From: Sulfuracidifex metallicus DSM 6482 = JCM 9184
GTDB lineage: Archaea > Thermoproteota > Thermoprotei_A > Sulfolobales > Sulfolobaceae
Assembly (NCBI GenBank): GCA_032834875.1
Contig: CP135238.1
Span: 2,084,001 to 2,148,000, forward strand
DNA length: 64,000 nt
Direction: 5' to 3'
This document shows, one piece after another, positions 37,514 to 46,386 of the stretch. The position numbers and the translations under genes are program-made. A model generated the notes under the pieces. It ran no database searches and was not told the DNA's origin. It was given only the letters and a program-made list of their open reading frames with translations. How positions within the stretch are numbered: the stretch's first letter is position 1; every line of letters begins with the position of its first letter.

Positions 37514-38988
37514 GGGATAAACGAAACTATTAGAGTAGTTACCGTTGTAACCAGCAATAAAGGGAAGTTGAAGATTGTAAGCCTCGATATTTTAGAGTAA
37601 AGTATTTCTAAAGTCAGAACATAGATCCCTATTACATTTAATAGGAACTTACTGTTAAAATTTAAGAATGAGAAAGAATATAAGGAGAAATGGAGAATCA
37701 AAGGAGTTAATACAGATATGAAAGTGAAAAGTTGAAGATTTCTTTTCATCGAATTCCTCATGTTTAAGATATCTTGAACTGTAGAAGACATCTCTATGAA
37801 TACCTTCTCGTCAATGAAACCTAATATGTTAATCCTCCTTAGTGCTTCAAGAAACGCATTAAAGGTCCAAGAAGGAGAACAGATGAACTCATCTTTTTTG
37901 TCCAAAGTTTTGACGAAAGAAATTAGGTAATCTTTTGTTATATCATTGGAAGAACTCTCGATGATCCTTAAGATAGATCCCCTTAAACTGTAGCCCACCC
38001 TCGTATAATCTGAAAGTCTATCAAGAAGTGATGGCAACTTTTCCATTAAAGAGTCTGCCTTCCTCATTTGGAGATAAAACGGGAAGGACAAGAAAACCAT
38101 AGCTAGCATGATAGCATAAACCGGGTATCCTAAGACAAGAAGCGGAATAGCAAAACCTATAGATAAAGCAAAAAACGGTATGAACTCTCTAAGTTTAAAC
38201 TTTATCAAATAATCTGAACTTGGTTGGAAAGACGTAATTGCAAAGTAAAATAAGGGCGAAACTAATAAAGGAGCTATTAGTTGAGTAACGTTTAGTCCAT
38301 TGTTAAATGCTAATTGAAATGATATTAACATTATAGGTAATAAAAGGAAAAATGAAAAGAGTATCTCAGATAGGTCAGAAGACCTCTGTATGTAAGTTGA
38401 ATAATTCTCTTTGAGCCGGTTCATCACCTTCTCGAGGGTCTGTCTAGCCCTCAAACTTAAGGATACACCTATTGATTCAGAGTCAATAAAATCGCTGTAT
38501 ATTGAACCTAAAATGTTGCGTTTGTGTAGTCTACTTCTATTAACTATTGCCCTTGAAGTAGAAATTCCATTTAATTTAACACTCTTTTCCAGGAGAACCG
38601 CTTCCTTGGAGATTCCTTTCAAAATTTTAGAGCCTTTAATGCTTTCTATGCACTGGTAAAGAGATTTCCCCAGGATACTATCTATATATAGCAACGTAAC
38701 GAATATTGGAATTTCCTTTTCGATTTCTTTAATCAATTCTTCTTTTTTACTCTTCTCTAAAAGAATTGGATGAAAAATTATGAACAATGGCAGAATCAAG
38801 GTGAAGAGAAATATTAATTCAACCATAAATGAAAGAAATAATGAGATAGAGACAGTAATAATAGATAATATTAAATATTTATCAAATTTTTTACAATAAT
38901 TATTAATATCGTTACCAGTTATTTTCATATCTTCGTTAAGTTTTTTGCTAAAAAGATTGCATATTCTAGAAGTTATTGCTTCAAGCAT
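37501..38988 (-). CDS. upsF: UpsF, membrane core of the Ups pilus (TadC/GspF family)
   Basis: About 495 residues from the ATG at 38988, which has a GGTGA site 5 nt upstream; a GTG at 38997 would add three. It is the duplicated archaeal form of the type II secretion/type IV pilus platform protein. Each half has a helical cytoplasmic region (KKEELIKEIEKEIPIFVTLL; MEKLPSLLDRLSDYTRVGYS) plus membrane helices, about eight in total, including ILFSFFLLLPIMLISFQLAF. It overlaps upsE by 8 bp. Confidence 0.9.
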   Translation of the reverse strand: MLEAITSRICNLFSKKLNEDMKITGNDINNYCKKFDKYLILSIITVSISLFLSFMVELIFLFTLILPLFIIFHPILLEKSKKEELIKEIEKEIPIFVTLLYIDSILGKSLYQCIESIKGSKILKGISKEAVLLEKSVKLNGISTSRAIVNRSRLHKRNILGSIYSDFIDSESIGVSLSLRARQTLEKVMNRLKENYSTYIQRSSDLSEILFSFFLLLPIMLISFQLAFNNGLNVTQLIAPLLVSPLFYFAITSFQPSSDYLIKFKLREFIPFFALSIGFAIPLLVLGYPVYAIMLAMVFLSFPFYLQMRKADSLMEKLPSLLDRLSDYTRVGYSLRGSILRIIESSSNDITKDYLISFVKTLDKKDEFICSPSWTFNAFLEALRRINILGFIDEKVFIEMSSTVQDILNMRNSMKRNLQLFTFISVLTPLILHFSLYSFSFLNFNSKFLLNVIGIYVLTLEILYSKISRLTIFNFPLLLVTTVTTLIVSFIPLSL

Positions 38989-40381
38989 TCCAATCACCTA
39001 AATAGAACTTTCTTACAGACGCTGATACTTCAGATGAGGAAGAGATATTGGAATTCTCTAATTCTTCAAGAAATTTCAGTCTCTTTTCCAATTCTCCCCT
39101 TACATCTTGGTTTGAATAACCAAACGTCCTTCTTATAAAGCTTAGCCTATAGGACGAACTGATTAAATCTTCTATTGAGCTAGGAATTAATCCTTTGTCA
39201 GCCTTCCACGTGAAAACTTTCTTGAACTTCACTTTCCTCTTTTCTGTAAAAGCCTCATAAAATGAGACTAAAACTCTATTATTTATATTATCCTTCCCCT
39301 TTCTAACTCCTAGGACAGCTAATCCCCAGAGATTTTGCAGGAATAGCTTTGCCATCTCTGGAGTAAGTAAACTAGAGATTCTAGTTACTGCCTCGTTCGG
39401 GGTACCAGCATGAAATGTAGCTAAAGACCCATGCCCAGATGCTGAAGCGTGAACTAGTGCCTCTATCTCCCTACCTCGAACCTCGCCTATTACTAAATAA
39501 TCTGGCCTATAACGTAAGGCCAACTTGGATAGTTCGAAAAGTGATACATCAAAGCTGGAGTTTATACTAGTTCTGCTAAATAACCTTACCCAATTATCCT
39601 TAGCCAAGTTGATTTCTGGCGTATCCTCAATTGTAATTACCTTAGATAATGGATTAACCATGCCAAGTAACGAGTTAAGAAAGGTTGTTTTTCCAGTACC
39701 AGTTGGTCCAATGATCATTATAAAAGGTTTAAACTCCAATAAAAACCATATATAAGATAAAAATAATTTAGAAAATACATTATTTTTCATTAAAGATATG
39801 GAACTAATCGGTGAAAAGGGAAACTTCCTTATATCAAAGGTAGATCCAGGGAGACTTATTTCCTTAGATATAGTTGATGCTACTCTATGTCCTTCTGGTA
39901 GAGCAAATTCTAAGAATGGCCTAGCAAGATTAACTGACTTATCGGATTTATTTGCAAGTAGCTCTATGACATTTATTACATCCTCTTCAGATTTAAAAGT
40001 AATATTAGTATAAATTCTAGGAAATTTATTAATTTTTCTATGAACTACTGTTAAAGGCTGCCCAAATCCCCTACACTCTATTTCTTCTACATCAGGATCC
40101 AGAATAGGTACAGTAAGCGGGCCGTACAAAAATTTCTTTTTAATATAGTATAATATTTTATCATAACTTTCTTGACTTAAATTATCGTAATCCGATAAAA
40201 TAGATAATATGTCCTGCATGTTAGTGACCTTGGAATCCACATAAAATTTCCTCATAAGCTCGTCAAGAATTCTAGCCTCCGTAGGAGTCAAATTCGGCTC
40301 TTTAACTATATATCTAGGGATTTGATCGTCCTCTATCTCAACTTCTACATCAAGTACCTTATAGCTAAGAAGAGAGCCCAT
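38981..40381 (-). CDS. upsE: UpsE, pilus assembly ATPase (GspE/VirB11 family)
   Basis: 466-residue secretion ATPase that drives Ups pilus assembly. The Walker A is IGPTGTGKTTFLNSLLG, the Asp box region reads VITIEDTPEINL, the Walker B is DYLVIGEVRGREIEAL, and the His box is ASGHGSLATFHAGT. An N-terminal domain of about 190 residues contains YGPLTVPILDPDVEEIECRG, typical of the family. It starts with ATG at 40381, 25 bp after upsX, and is followed by upsF with overlap. Confidence 0.95.
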   Translation of the reverse strand: MGSLLSYKVLDVEVEIEDDQIPRYIVKEPNLTPTEARILDELMRKFYVDSKVTNMQDILSILSDYDNLSQESYDKILYYIKKKFLYGPLTVPILDPDVEEIECRGFGQPLTVVHRKINKFPRIYTNITFKSEEDVINVIELLANKSDKSVNLARPFLEFALPEGHRVASTISKEISLPGSTFDIRKFPFSPISSISLMKNNVFSKLFLSYIWFLLEFKPFIMIIGPTGTGKTTFLNSLLGMVNPLSKVITIEDTPEINLAKDNWVRLFSRTSINSSFDVSLFELSKLALRYRPDYLVIGEVRGREIEALVHASASGHGSLATFHAGTPNEAVTRISSLLTPEMAKLFLQNLWGLAVLGVRKGKDNINNRVLVSFYEAFTEKRKVKFKKVFTWKADKGLIPSSIEDLISSSYRLSFIRRTFGYSNQDVRGELEKRLKFLEELENSNISSSSEVSASVRKFYLGDWNA

Positions 40382-40406
40382 GTGAAAAGGGTTAGTAAAA
40401 AAGCTT

Positions 40407-42404
40407 TCAGACTAAGCCGAAACTTTCTAGTTCTTGTTGGAGCTTCATAGAATTGTATATAGCTAACTGAAAATAAGACTCAGTGGCCCTGACTATAGTA
40501 TAAACATGATCCCAATGGAGTCCCTTATCAACAACGTTGATTATTAGTTTGCTACATTCTGGTATTATTGGAAACTCAAACTCCTTTTGACTTCTAAGTA
40601 ATTCCCTACGTTCTTCATCGCAATAGATAATTTCCACAGCAGATTCTCGAATTACCATTACATTAACGTACATGAGATTACCAGAGATATTCACATGTAT
40701 ATCTTTTAGTGGATCGGAAATTCCAACAATCAAGTATTCTCTAATATAGTTATTACCATTTTTAACTAATACCTTTTCTATGGATTTATTCACATTAATT
40801 ATTTTATTATCAATTATTATATTATTGCCGATCCTAGCATAGACTATACTGTCATATTTTTCAGTATTTCTTGATATTAATTCTATTTTCTCAAACTTGT
40901 CTATCTCGCTTATCATCTCCTTGTAAACAGTAGAATTCCTTACAATCTTTACTATACTAGATCTCTTCTGTGATACATCAGCTATCTCGCCATTAACTAC
41001 GAATTCCTTGCAAGGAAATGAGGAAACACATAACTTAATCGTCTCAGGCTCAGCGTTGTCTATAAGCAGAGGTAAAAATAGATCCAATGACTGTGTACCT
41101 TTCTTGAGATCGAATTCAAAGGAACTCTTGCCTACGTAAATTTTAGCTTTAGTTTCGAAAGGTACACTACATTTCAACTCTCCTTTCATGTACGCATTGC
41201 AATTAGGATAACCCTTTAAATGATATCCTGAAGGGGACAAAAGAATATGGGTGTCTTTTAAGGAAAACTTTGGTGGTTCAATATCTACTCTAAAAGATCT
41301 TTTAATACTAAAGAAATGAGATATTATATTTAATTCTATATTGCCATCTAAGTCATAATTTGTTGGATCTATTTCGACTATCTTTCTATCTCTATCTATT
41401 TTCCTTATTTTCCCATTAACTGGAATTACATCTAAGAGGGGTAACGAAGTCAAAGATATGGAAAAACTTGATCTAGAGTTTATCTTATCGTTTAAAACCT
41501 TAATTTCTTCTTTTGAAAATAAATCTAGTATACCATAATATCCATTTTTATTGATCAAAAACACGTTTTTATATGAAACTGTACTTGCTAAGACACCTTT
41601 AAATTCAAAAATCTTCGAAAGATTAATGTCGTATATCTCCAGCATCTCATTTCGCAACAAGGCTAAAAGTTCTCCACTTGCTTTAACGCTAAAGGAGTCT
41701 TGGACTGTTCCTAGATTATACCATGAGTTTTCAGCAAAATACTTTACTTCGTTTCCACATAAAATGAGCAATTTTCCGTTTAATTTTCCGAGATATTCCA
41801 CCGAACTGCTTTTACATATTCCGACTAACTCGTCATCGATATATATTCTACCTTTATAGTCTACGGCTACGTTTTGAGATTCGTCCAAATGAAATAATTC
41901 GTCGTTAAAGCTTCTCTTAGAGCCCGTAAATAAATTTAGAACTAAATTCTGACTATTATATTGAACAGATATGATTCTTTTGTTCAAAAGATAATTTATC
42001 GGCTCATCCAAGGTATACGTTTTACCATTAACGTTAATTAGCAATTCTTTATTTCCAATTAGAACAAGAGTATCGAAGGACCGCTCAATTTTTTCATAAG
42101 TTGTATTGTCTACTTTTAATTTCTTACTATATCTTTTTACAAAATAAATTTCTTCATTTTCATAAAAGGCGTCCAAAACGTCGAAGTCTAAATCTTTGGA
42201 ACTAATTAACTTTGAACCGTTGTAAAAATTTAATTTCCTATTTTCCATAATAATCCATTCGTCTTCTGATATTTTCTGCAAATCGTTAGAAGGATATCTT
42301 ATACAAGGAGCTCTGATAAACGTTTGATTACCTAAATTAAGCAAATCTATTTTGATCTTCGGATAGGATATTTTCTTTTCAAAAAGTAACGAAGGAATTT
42401 CCAC
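40407..42404 (-). CDS. upsX: UpsX, Ups pilus operon protein of unknown function
   Basis: 665 residues, the first gene of the ups operon and syntenic with Sulfolobus upsX. Repeating short beta-strand units in the first 340 residues (KLNGKLLILCGNEVKYF; DYKGRIYIDDELVG; LINKNGYYGILDLFSK) look like a beta-propeller. The second half seems to be a series of beta-sandwich segments. I see no signal peptide and no membrane helix, which is odd for a pilus operon and suggests a cytoplasmic role. GTG start. AATTTC (matching the degenerate ANTTTC motif) and GCTTTC lie about 35-45 bp upstream. Confidence 0.82.
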   Translation of the reverse strand: MEIPSLLFEKKISYPKIKIDLLNLGNQTFIRAPCIRYPSNDLQKISEDEWIIMENRKLNFYNGSKLISSKDLDFDVLDAFYENEEIYFVKRYSKKLKVDNTTYEKIERSFDTLVLIGNKELLINVNGKTYTLDEPINYLLNKRIISVQYNSQNLVLNLFTGSKRSFNDELFHLDESQNVAVDYKGRIYIDDELVGICKSSSVEYLGKLNGKLLILCGNEVKYFAENSWYNLGTVQDSFSVKASGELLALLRNEMLEIYDINLSKIFEFKGVLASTVSYKNVFLINKNGYYGILDLFSKEEIKVLNDKINSRSSFSISLTSLPLLDVIPVNGKIRKIDRDRKIVEIDPTNYDLDGNIELNIISHFFSIKRSFRVDIEPPKFSLKDTHILLSPSGYHLKGYPNCNAYMKGELKCSVPFETKAKIYVGKSSFEFDLKKGTQSLDLFLPLLIDNAEPETIKLCVSSFPCKEFVVNGEIADVSQKRSSIVKIVRNSTVYKEMISEIDKFEKIELISRNTEKYDSIVYARIGNNIIIDNKIINVNKSIEKVLVKNGNNYIREYLIVGISDPLKDIHVNISGNLMYVNVMVIRESAVEIIYCDEERRELLRSQKEFEFPIIPECSKLIINVVDKGLHWDHVYTIVRATESYFQLAIYNSMKLQQELESFGLV

Positions 42405-42446
42405 ACTGCCTTATGGAGATTAAAGAAGCGAGTCTGAAAGCCGAAA

Positions 42447-43556
42447 TTACTGCCTAAACTGAAATTTAGAAATATAAAAACCATTAGTTCCGTCCAAATG
42501 TGGAAAAAGTCTGGTAGATCTAGATCCTAGAGTAGGCGAATATGCCGATGAAAACGTCCTCCTTAAATTTACAGAGAAATCTGAATATTCTTCCGTTATA
42601 TTCTCTCCCTCTTCAGGAAACAGAGAACAGACTGAATATACCATTAAATCTGGCTTAAATTGGGAAACTTCCTGCATAATTTTTTTCTGTAAATTAGAAT
42701 AAAATATTACTTTAGTCTTATCTCTTAATGAAAAGATAATTGTTGGATCGTTATAAATCATGCCTGAAGATGAACAAGGAGCGTCAAGCATAGCCTTCCA
42801 ACCTTTTGAAAATCTTGATAAACCCAAGTTAGATGAGTCCTGCTGAATTAACGATACTTTATTTAGATCTACCCCAGCCTTTATAAGGAACCTTTTCTCT
42901 TTATCAATTCTATCTTCCTCAACATCTATAGCTATAGCTCGAAAATCGTTTTCTGTTAACATTGCATATAATGATAGTTTATTGCCTGGAGAAGACGATA
43001 AATCTACTAGGAAATCGCCTTTCTCCGGACCCAATTCCTCCACTACAGCTACGCTTGCCTTATCTTGTATTATAACTTCTAGGTTTTTAACTAAAGGTAA
43101 GGAAGATACATTAACTTTGGTCTCTATCACTTTGTATAAATAAGGAAAGTCCTTATCTTGTTCTATTAAAACTCCATGTTCTTCAAGTTCCTTCTCTGCC
43201 TTTTCATAAGAAATTTTAAGAGTATTTACCCTTATCCATAAATTTCTTTTCTTAAGAGAATTAAGAAGGCATTTAATATCTATATACCTCCTGAGCTCTT
43301 CTTCCATCCATTCGGGAAGGAAAGGTTGTAAATGATCTTTATTTTTAAGCCAATAGTCTACTTTTTCCGTCCTTTTTCTGCCCTTTAACGAAAAATATGA
43401 TAGGAGAAAAGATCTAGCTTCCTTCTCTAATTCGTTCCAATCGACTTTCTTCAGTTTTATATCTTCTTTGGCTTTCTTGATTGACACTTGAAATGGATAA
43501 CCATTTTCTGCATAAAATAGAAATGATTTTAGGAATCTTTTTTCCCATCCGCTCAA
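42447..43556 (-). CDS. RNA cytosine-C5 methyltransferase, NOL1/NOP2/Sun (RsmB) family
   Basis: 369 residues. An N-terminal helical, NusB-like part (about 1-60) precedes the SAM-dependent domain. The SAM loop reads FLVDLSSSPGNKLSLYAML, a weaker version of DxCAAPGGK. Motif IV is AMLDAPCSSSGMIYNDP, and motif VI reads VYSVCSLFPEEGE with the second conserved Cys, so both catalytic cysteines are present. It makes 5-methylcytosine in rRNA or tRNA; the target is unknown. It lies 43 bp upstream of upsX in the same direction, so some read-through into the ups operon is possible. Confidence 0.88.
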   Translation of the reverse strand: MSGWEKRFLKSFLFYAENGYPFQVSIKKAKEDIKLKKVDWNELEKEARSFLLSYFSLKGRKRTEKVDYWLKNKDHLQPFLPEWMEEELRRYIDIKCLLNSLKKRNLWIRVNTLKISYEKAEKELEEHGVLIEQDKDFPYLYKVIETKVNVSSLPLVKNLEVIIQDKASVAVVEELGPEKGDFLVDLSSSPGNKLSLYAMLTENDFRAIAIDVEEDRIDKEKRFLIKAGVDLNKVSLIQQDSSNLGLSRFSKGWKAMLDAPCSSSGMIYNDPTIIFSLRDKTKVIFYSNLQKKIMQEVSQFKPDLMVYSVCSLFPEEGENITEEYSDFSVNLRRTFSSAYSPTLGSRSTRLFPHLDGTNGFYISKFQFRQ

Positions 43557-43648
43557 AATTCTCCCCGATCTTACCTACAGTTGATGTGACTTTATCATAC
43601 CGTCATTATTAACGTTTATAATTTATGTAGTAAGGCACCATTTTATAT

Positions 43649-43783
43649 ATGAAAGATATAGCAATAGCGTTGATGCTAACTATAGCCTCATTACCTTTAG
43701 CTAAGCTAAATATAAGCGAGGCTTTGTTCTTACCGTCAATATACGTTCTTATAAGAATGCTCAGAATTATTTTTAGTTCATAG
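43649..43783 (+). CDS. possible small hydrophobic protein (44 aa)
   Basis: Short ORF in an otherwise empty 227-bp gap. The product begins MKDIAIALMLTIASLPLAKL and continues with a second hydrophobic stretch ALFLPSIYVLIRMLRIIF, so it would be a small membrane protein. A TATA-like TTTATAATTT lies about 28 bp before the ATG, fitting a leaderless transcript. The stop touches the end of the convergent gene. Evidence is limited to these features. Confidence 0.4.
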   Translation: MKDIAIALMLTIASLPLAKLNISEALFLPSIYVLIRMLRIIFSS

Positions 43784-44452
43784 TCATATTATCTGAATAC
43801 TATCAAAATTTATTGTACAAATCTTTTTTTTGTAACATAATTCAAAGAAGTTTTTAACGGATTCCCTTCCTTTTAATCCTAACTCTTTTGAAAACTTCCC
43901 GATTACTCCTCTTTCCTCTTGAAGCCTAGCGGATTCCCTTATTATCACCTTTAACTTACTTAGGATATTGATATCTAATTTCAGCGAACCTATTAAATCT
44001 AAGATAATAGGACAGTCTTTACAGTGTTTTTCCCACAAGGAATCAATACTTATATCATAGCCGGAGAAAGATATAGTAGATTCCCCAGTACATTTCTCGG
44101 ATTCAGATATAATAGGACTGATTTTTTGAGAAAGCATCATCTTAATGAAATAATATTCTGTAGAATTACTGCCTCTAACACAAATACTACTTATAGGATC
44201 TTTATTTATAATTCTCTTTATCCCTAGACGATTTACAATGAAGGCACCGTTTGACAATAACTTTACGCCACTCACAAAGTTAAGCAATGGTAATGGCAAA
44301 AATGATAAATCTAAATCGTTAATCTTAAACTTTAGCTCGTCACCCTTCACCTTAATCGGTGCTAACTCAATGTCAGATTTAACTTCTCCTTTTAAAACGG
44401 GAATAATGGGAGAAAGTTCTTCATCTAAGGAATAGCCTATTTGTAGTTGCAC
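43784..44452 (-). CDS. MqnA/DUF3834-like protein (periplasmic-binding fold, cytoplasmic)
   Basis: 222 residues without signal peptide. The order of elements (INDLDLSFLPLPLLNFVSGV, a serine/arginine strand ICVRGSNSTEYYFIKMM, then LWEKHCKDCPIILDLIGSLK and a helix-rich end) resembles MqnA and the archaeal DUF3834 group. MqnA removes water from chorismate in the futalosine route, but Sulfolobales make caldariellaquinone rather than menaquinone, so a different small-molecule reaction is more likely. It is divergent from an FAD oxidoreductase (41 bp), with UbiA nearby. Confidence 0.6.
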   Translation of the reverse strand: MQLQIGYSLDEELSPIIPVLKGEVKSDIELAPIKVKGDELKFKINDLDLSFLPLPLLNFVSGVKLLSNGAFIVNRLGIKRIINKDPISSICVRGSNSTEYYFIKMMLSQKISPIISESEKCTGESTISFSGYDISIDSLWEKHCKDCPIILDLIGSLKLDINILSKLKVIIRESARLQEERGVIGKFSKELGLKGRESVKNFFELCYKKKICTINFDSIQII

Positions 44453-44493
44453 AACTTCAAAAGAAGGAAAGAAATTAATAAATTAAGTAGAAG

Positions 44494-45378
44494 ATGAAAG
44501 TTCTGATTCTCGGTTCAGGTTATGCAGGATTAAATGCTTATTATAACCTTAGCAGCAGTTTCGATAAGGAACTCGTATCAGAATCTAATGAATTCATTTT
44601 CTACACTGCATATTTTAGACATTTAATGAATAAAACAAACTATATTTCTAAAATATCCTTTATAAATCAAAAAAAAGTTAAAGAGATAGATTTGAAGAGA
44701 AGAGAAGTAAAATTTACAGATAACTCTACCGAAAGTCCTGACCTATTAATAATAGCCTTGGGCTGCGATAAGAGCAAAACTACATCTAAAATAAATGAGA
44801 CTTTCTCTGCTAGCGAAATATCGCTAGGTTCGGAATCATGGAGAGACGAAATGGTATCTATACAACTTGCGTTCTATCTGAAGAGAATGGGTAAAAAGGT
44901 CAGCTATTATGGCGACTTACTCAGATGGGCAGGAGAAAAAACTAGTGACTTAGTAAAAAAAGAGCTGGAAAACGCTGGAATAACAATTGCTGAAAAAGCT
45001 GAAACTATAATACCTGAATGCAGACAATGGGAAAGCATAGGAGAATTTAATTATTCTAGGAATTTCGAAATAAGTAAGGGAGTTTATGCGATAGGCGATA
45101 TAATAAAAGGTTGGCCTAGAGTCGGCGAGTTAGCAATGAGGAGCGGTGTATTTCTAGGACGTTATCTGAGCGGAAAAGAAAAAGGAGACTTTATACCAAT
45201 TCTAATTAACATTTTGGATACCGGCAGAGGAAAGGCTATACATATTAGGAGCGATAAGCCTTGGGGAGGAAAGTATGAATCTGTAAAAGTATCTAGAGTT
45301 AGATCAATAATGAAAAGATTTATAGAAAAACATTATGTCAGCAAAAAGGGAAATATGGGATTTCTTTATAAACTTTAG
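44494..45378 (+). CDS. short FAD-dependent oxidoreductase (NDH-2/SQR-like)
   Basis: 294 residues. The N-terminal dinucleotide fold MKVLILGSGYAGLNAYYNLS binds FAD. The C-terminal FAD contact reads GVYAIGDIIKGWPRVGELAM. Compared with type II NADH dehydrogenases and sulfide-quinone reductases (about 380-430 aa), the NAD-binding middle domain is much reduced: I find no second GxGxxG and only a short segment VSIQLAFYLKRMGKKVSYYG. Substrate unknown. The C-terminus is basic. The stop codon forms the first bases of the palindrome at 45377. Confidence 0.78.
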   Translation: MKVLILGSGYAGLNAYYNLSSSFDKELVSESNEFIFYTAYFRHLMNKTNYISKISFINQKKVKEIDLKRREVKFTDNSTESPDLLIIALGCDKSKTTSKINETFSASEISLGSESWRDEMVSIQLAFYLKRMGKKVSYYGDLLRWAGEKTSDLVKKELENAGITIAEKAETIIPECRQWESIGEFNYSRNFEISKGVYAIGDIIKGWPRVGELAMRSGVFLGRYLSGKEKGDFIPILINILDTGRGKAIHIRSDKPWGGKYESVKVSRVRSIMKRFIEKHYVSKKGNMGFLYKL

Positions 45379-45443
45379 GAGATACCTAGGGACCCGGGGG
45401 TATTCAGGGGGCTTAAAGCCTGAAGGGACCCTAGGTATCTCCT
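45377..45443. repeat. long imperfect palindrome between converging genes
   Basis: Arms AGGAGATACCTAGGG and CCCTAGGTATCTCCT pair perfectly over 15 bp. After an A/A mismatch, CCC/GGG adds 3 bp. Beyond a GGGGGTA bulge, TTCAGG/CCTGAA forms an inner hairpin with a 10-nt loop. The whole element is much richer in G+C than its flanks. It begins in the stop codon of the oxidoreductase and lies before the 3' end of ubiA. It could be a two-way 3'-end processing or stabilising hairpin, a small RNA, or the trace of a mobile element. I see no second copy in this window. Confidence 0.75.
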
Positions 45444-45480
45444 TAGAAAATATATAGAGTATTGGGGTTAAAGTAGTTTG

Positions 45481-46386
45481 TTATGTAAACGGTATTCCTA
45501 ATGCTATGTCTATGTCCACCCCTAGCCCTAAAACTATAGAAGAATATATGTTGTAATAGAAAGCTCTTCCGAAATCTCCTCTAGAAGCTAAATAGTAAGC
45601 ATAAGCCATGATAGCTCCGTGAAGTATAGTAGATACGAAACCTATAGGACCTAAATTATACAAATAATCCGCTAAAAAAGCTAACGTGACCGAGCCTATC
45701 TGATTTAAGCCTGCAAACTTCAGAGCCTTAGGACCTAACATAACTGCAAAACTATGAAGGTTCATTTGCTTGTCAAACTCAGCATCAGGAATGTGATTAT
45801 ATAGATCGAAACCTAGAGCCCAAAATACTGTTGAAATAACAAAAAGCCAAGGAACATAGTAAAGTATAGTAAGTAGAGAATTATAAACTAACCCAAGTGC
45901 TGCGACCGCGCCGCTAAAGACTGCGATGCCTTGAATAGAGGCTAAATGGTAGTTGGCAAACGCCGTAAATCTTTTCATATAAGGGTATGTCATAACAATA
46001 AGAGCAACAAAAGGTGATAATAAAAACGCCCATATATTTACTAGATATGCTGATATAAAGAAACCAGCAAGACCTACGATTATTAATAACTTAGCATCCC
46101 TGACTGTTATTACTCCTGTTACCAATGGTCTTGTTCTCGTCCTAGGATTTCTAGAATCAATTTCTCTATCTGCTAGATTGTCATTTGTCATTCCTGCTAT
46201 TCTAAGAAAGAATAAGGCGGAGAAAATCAATATCAGTACCGATATTGAAGGAACCTTTCTCAATACCACAAAAGCTCCTAAGTAAGCCATTGGAAGGCTA
46301 AATAGAGTCTGCTCTATCCTTAAAAATCTCATCAAAACATAAAGCTTACTTGTATTCTGCGAAGCCCCACCAGGATCCCAATTCAC
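45481..46386 (-). CDS. ubiA: UbiA-family polyprenyltransferase
   Basis: 301 residues with about eight membrane helices. The first prenyl-diphosphate motif NDNLADREIDSRNPRTRTRP and the second DxxxD in NHIPDAEFDKQ are intact. UbiA enzymes attach a polyprenyl chain to an aromatic acid, and in Sulfolobales this is a step toward caldariellaquinone-type quinones; some members make membrane ether lipids instead. The RTRTRPLVTG motif favours the quinone (4-hydroxybenzoate-type) branch. It overlaps cimA by 4 bp. Confidence 0.9.
   Translation of the reverse strand: MNWDPGGASQNTSKLYVLMRFLRIEQTLFSLPMAYLGAFVVLRKVPSISVLILIFSALFFLRIAGMTNDNLADREIDSRNPRTRTRPLVTGVITVRDAKLLIIVGLAGFFISAYLVNIWAFLLSPFVALIVMTYPYMKRFTAFANYHLASIQGIAVFSGAVAALGLVYNSLLTILYYVPWLFVISTVFWALGFDLYNHIPDAEFDKQMNLHSFAVMLGPKALKFAGLNQIGSVTLAFLADYLYNLGPIGFVSTILHGAIMAYAYYLASRGDFGRAFYYNIYSSIVLGLGVDIDIALGIPFT

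Noticed and set aside
37039-42404. Alternative call as the Aap (adhesive pilus) operon
   Set aside because: The linked endonuclease III, ParB-like, glycosyltransferase and helicase genes are the known neighbours of ups rather than aap.
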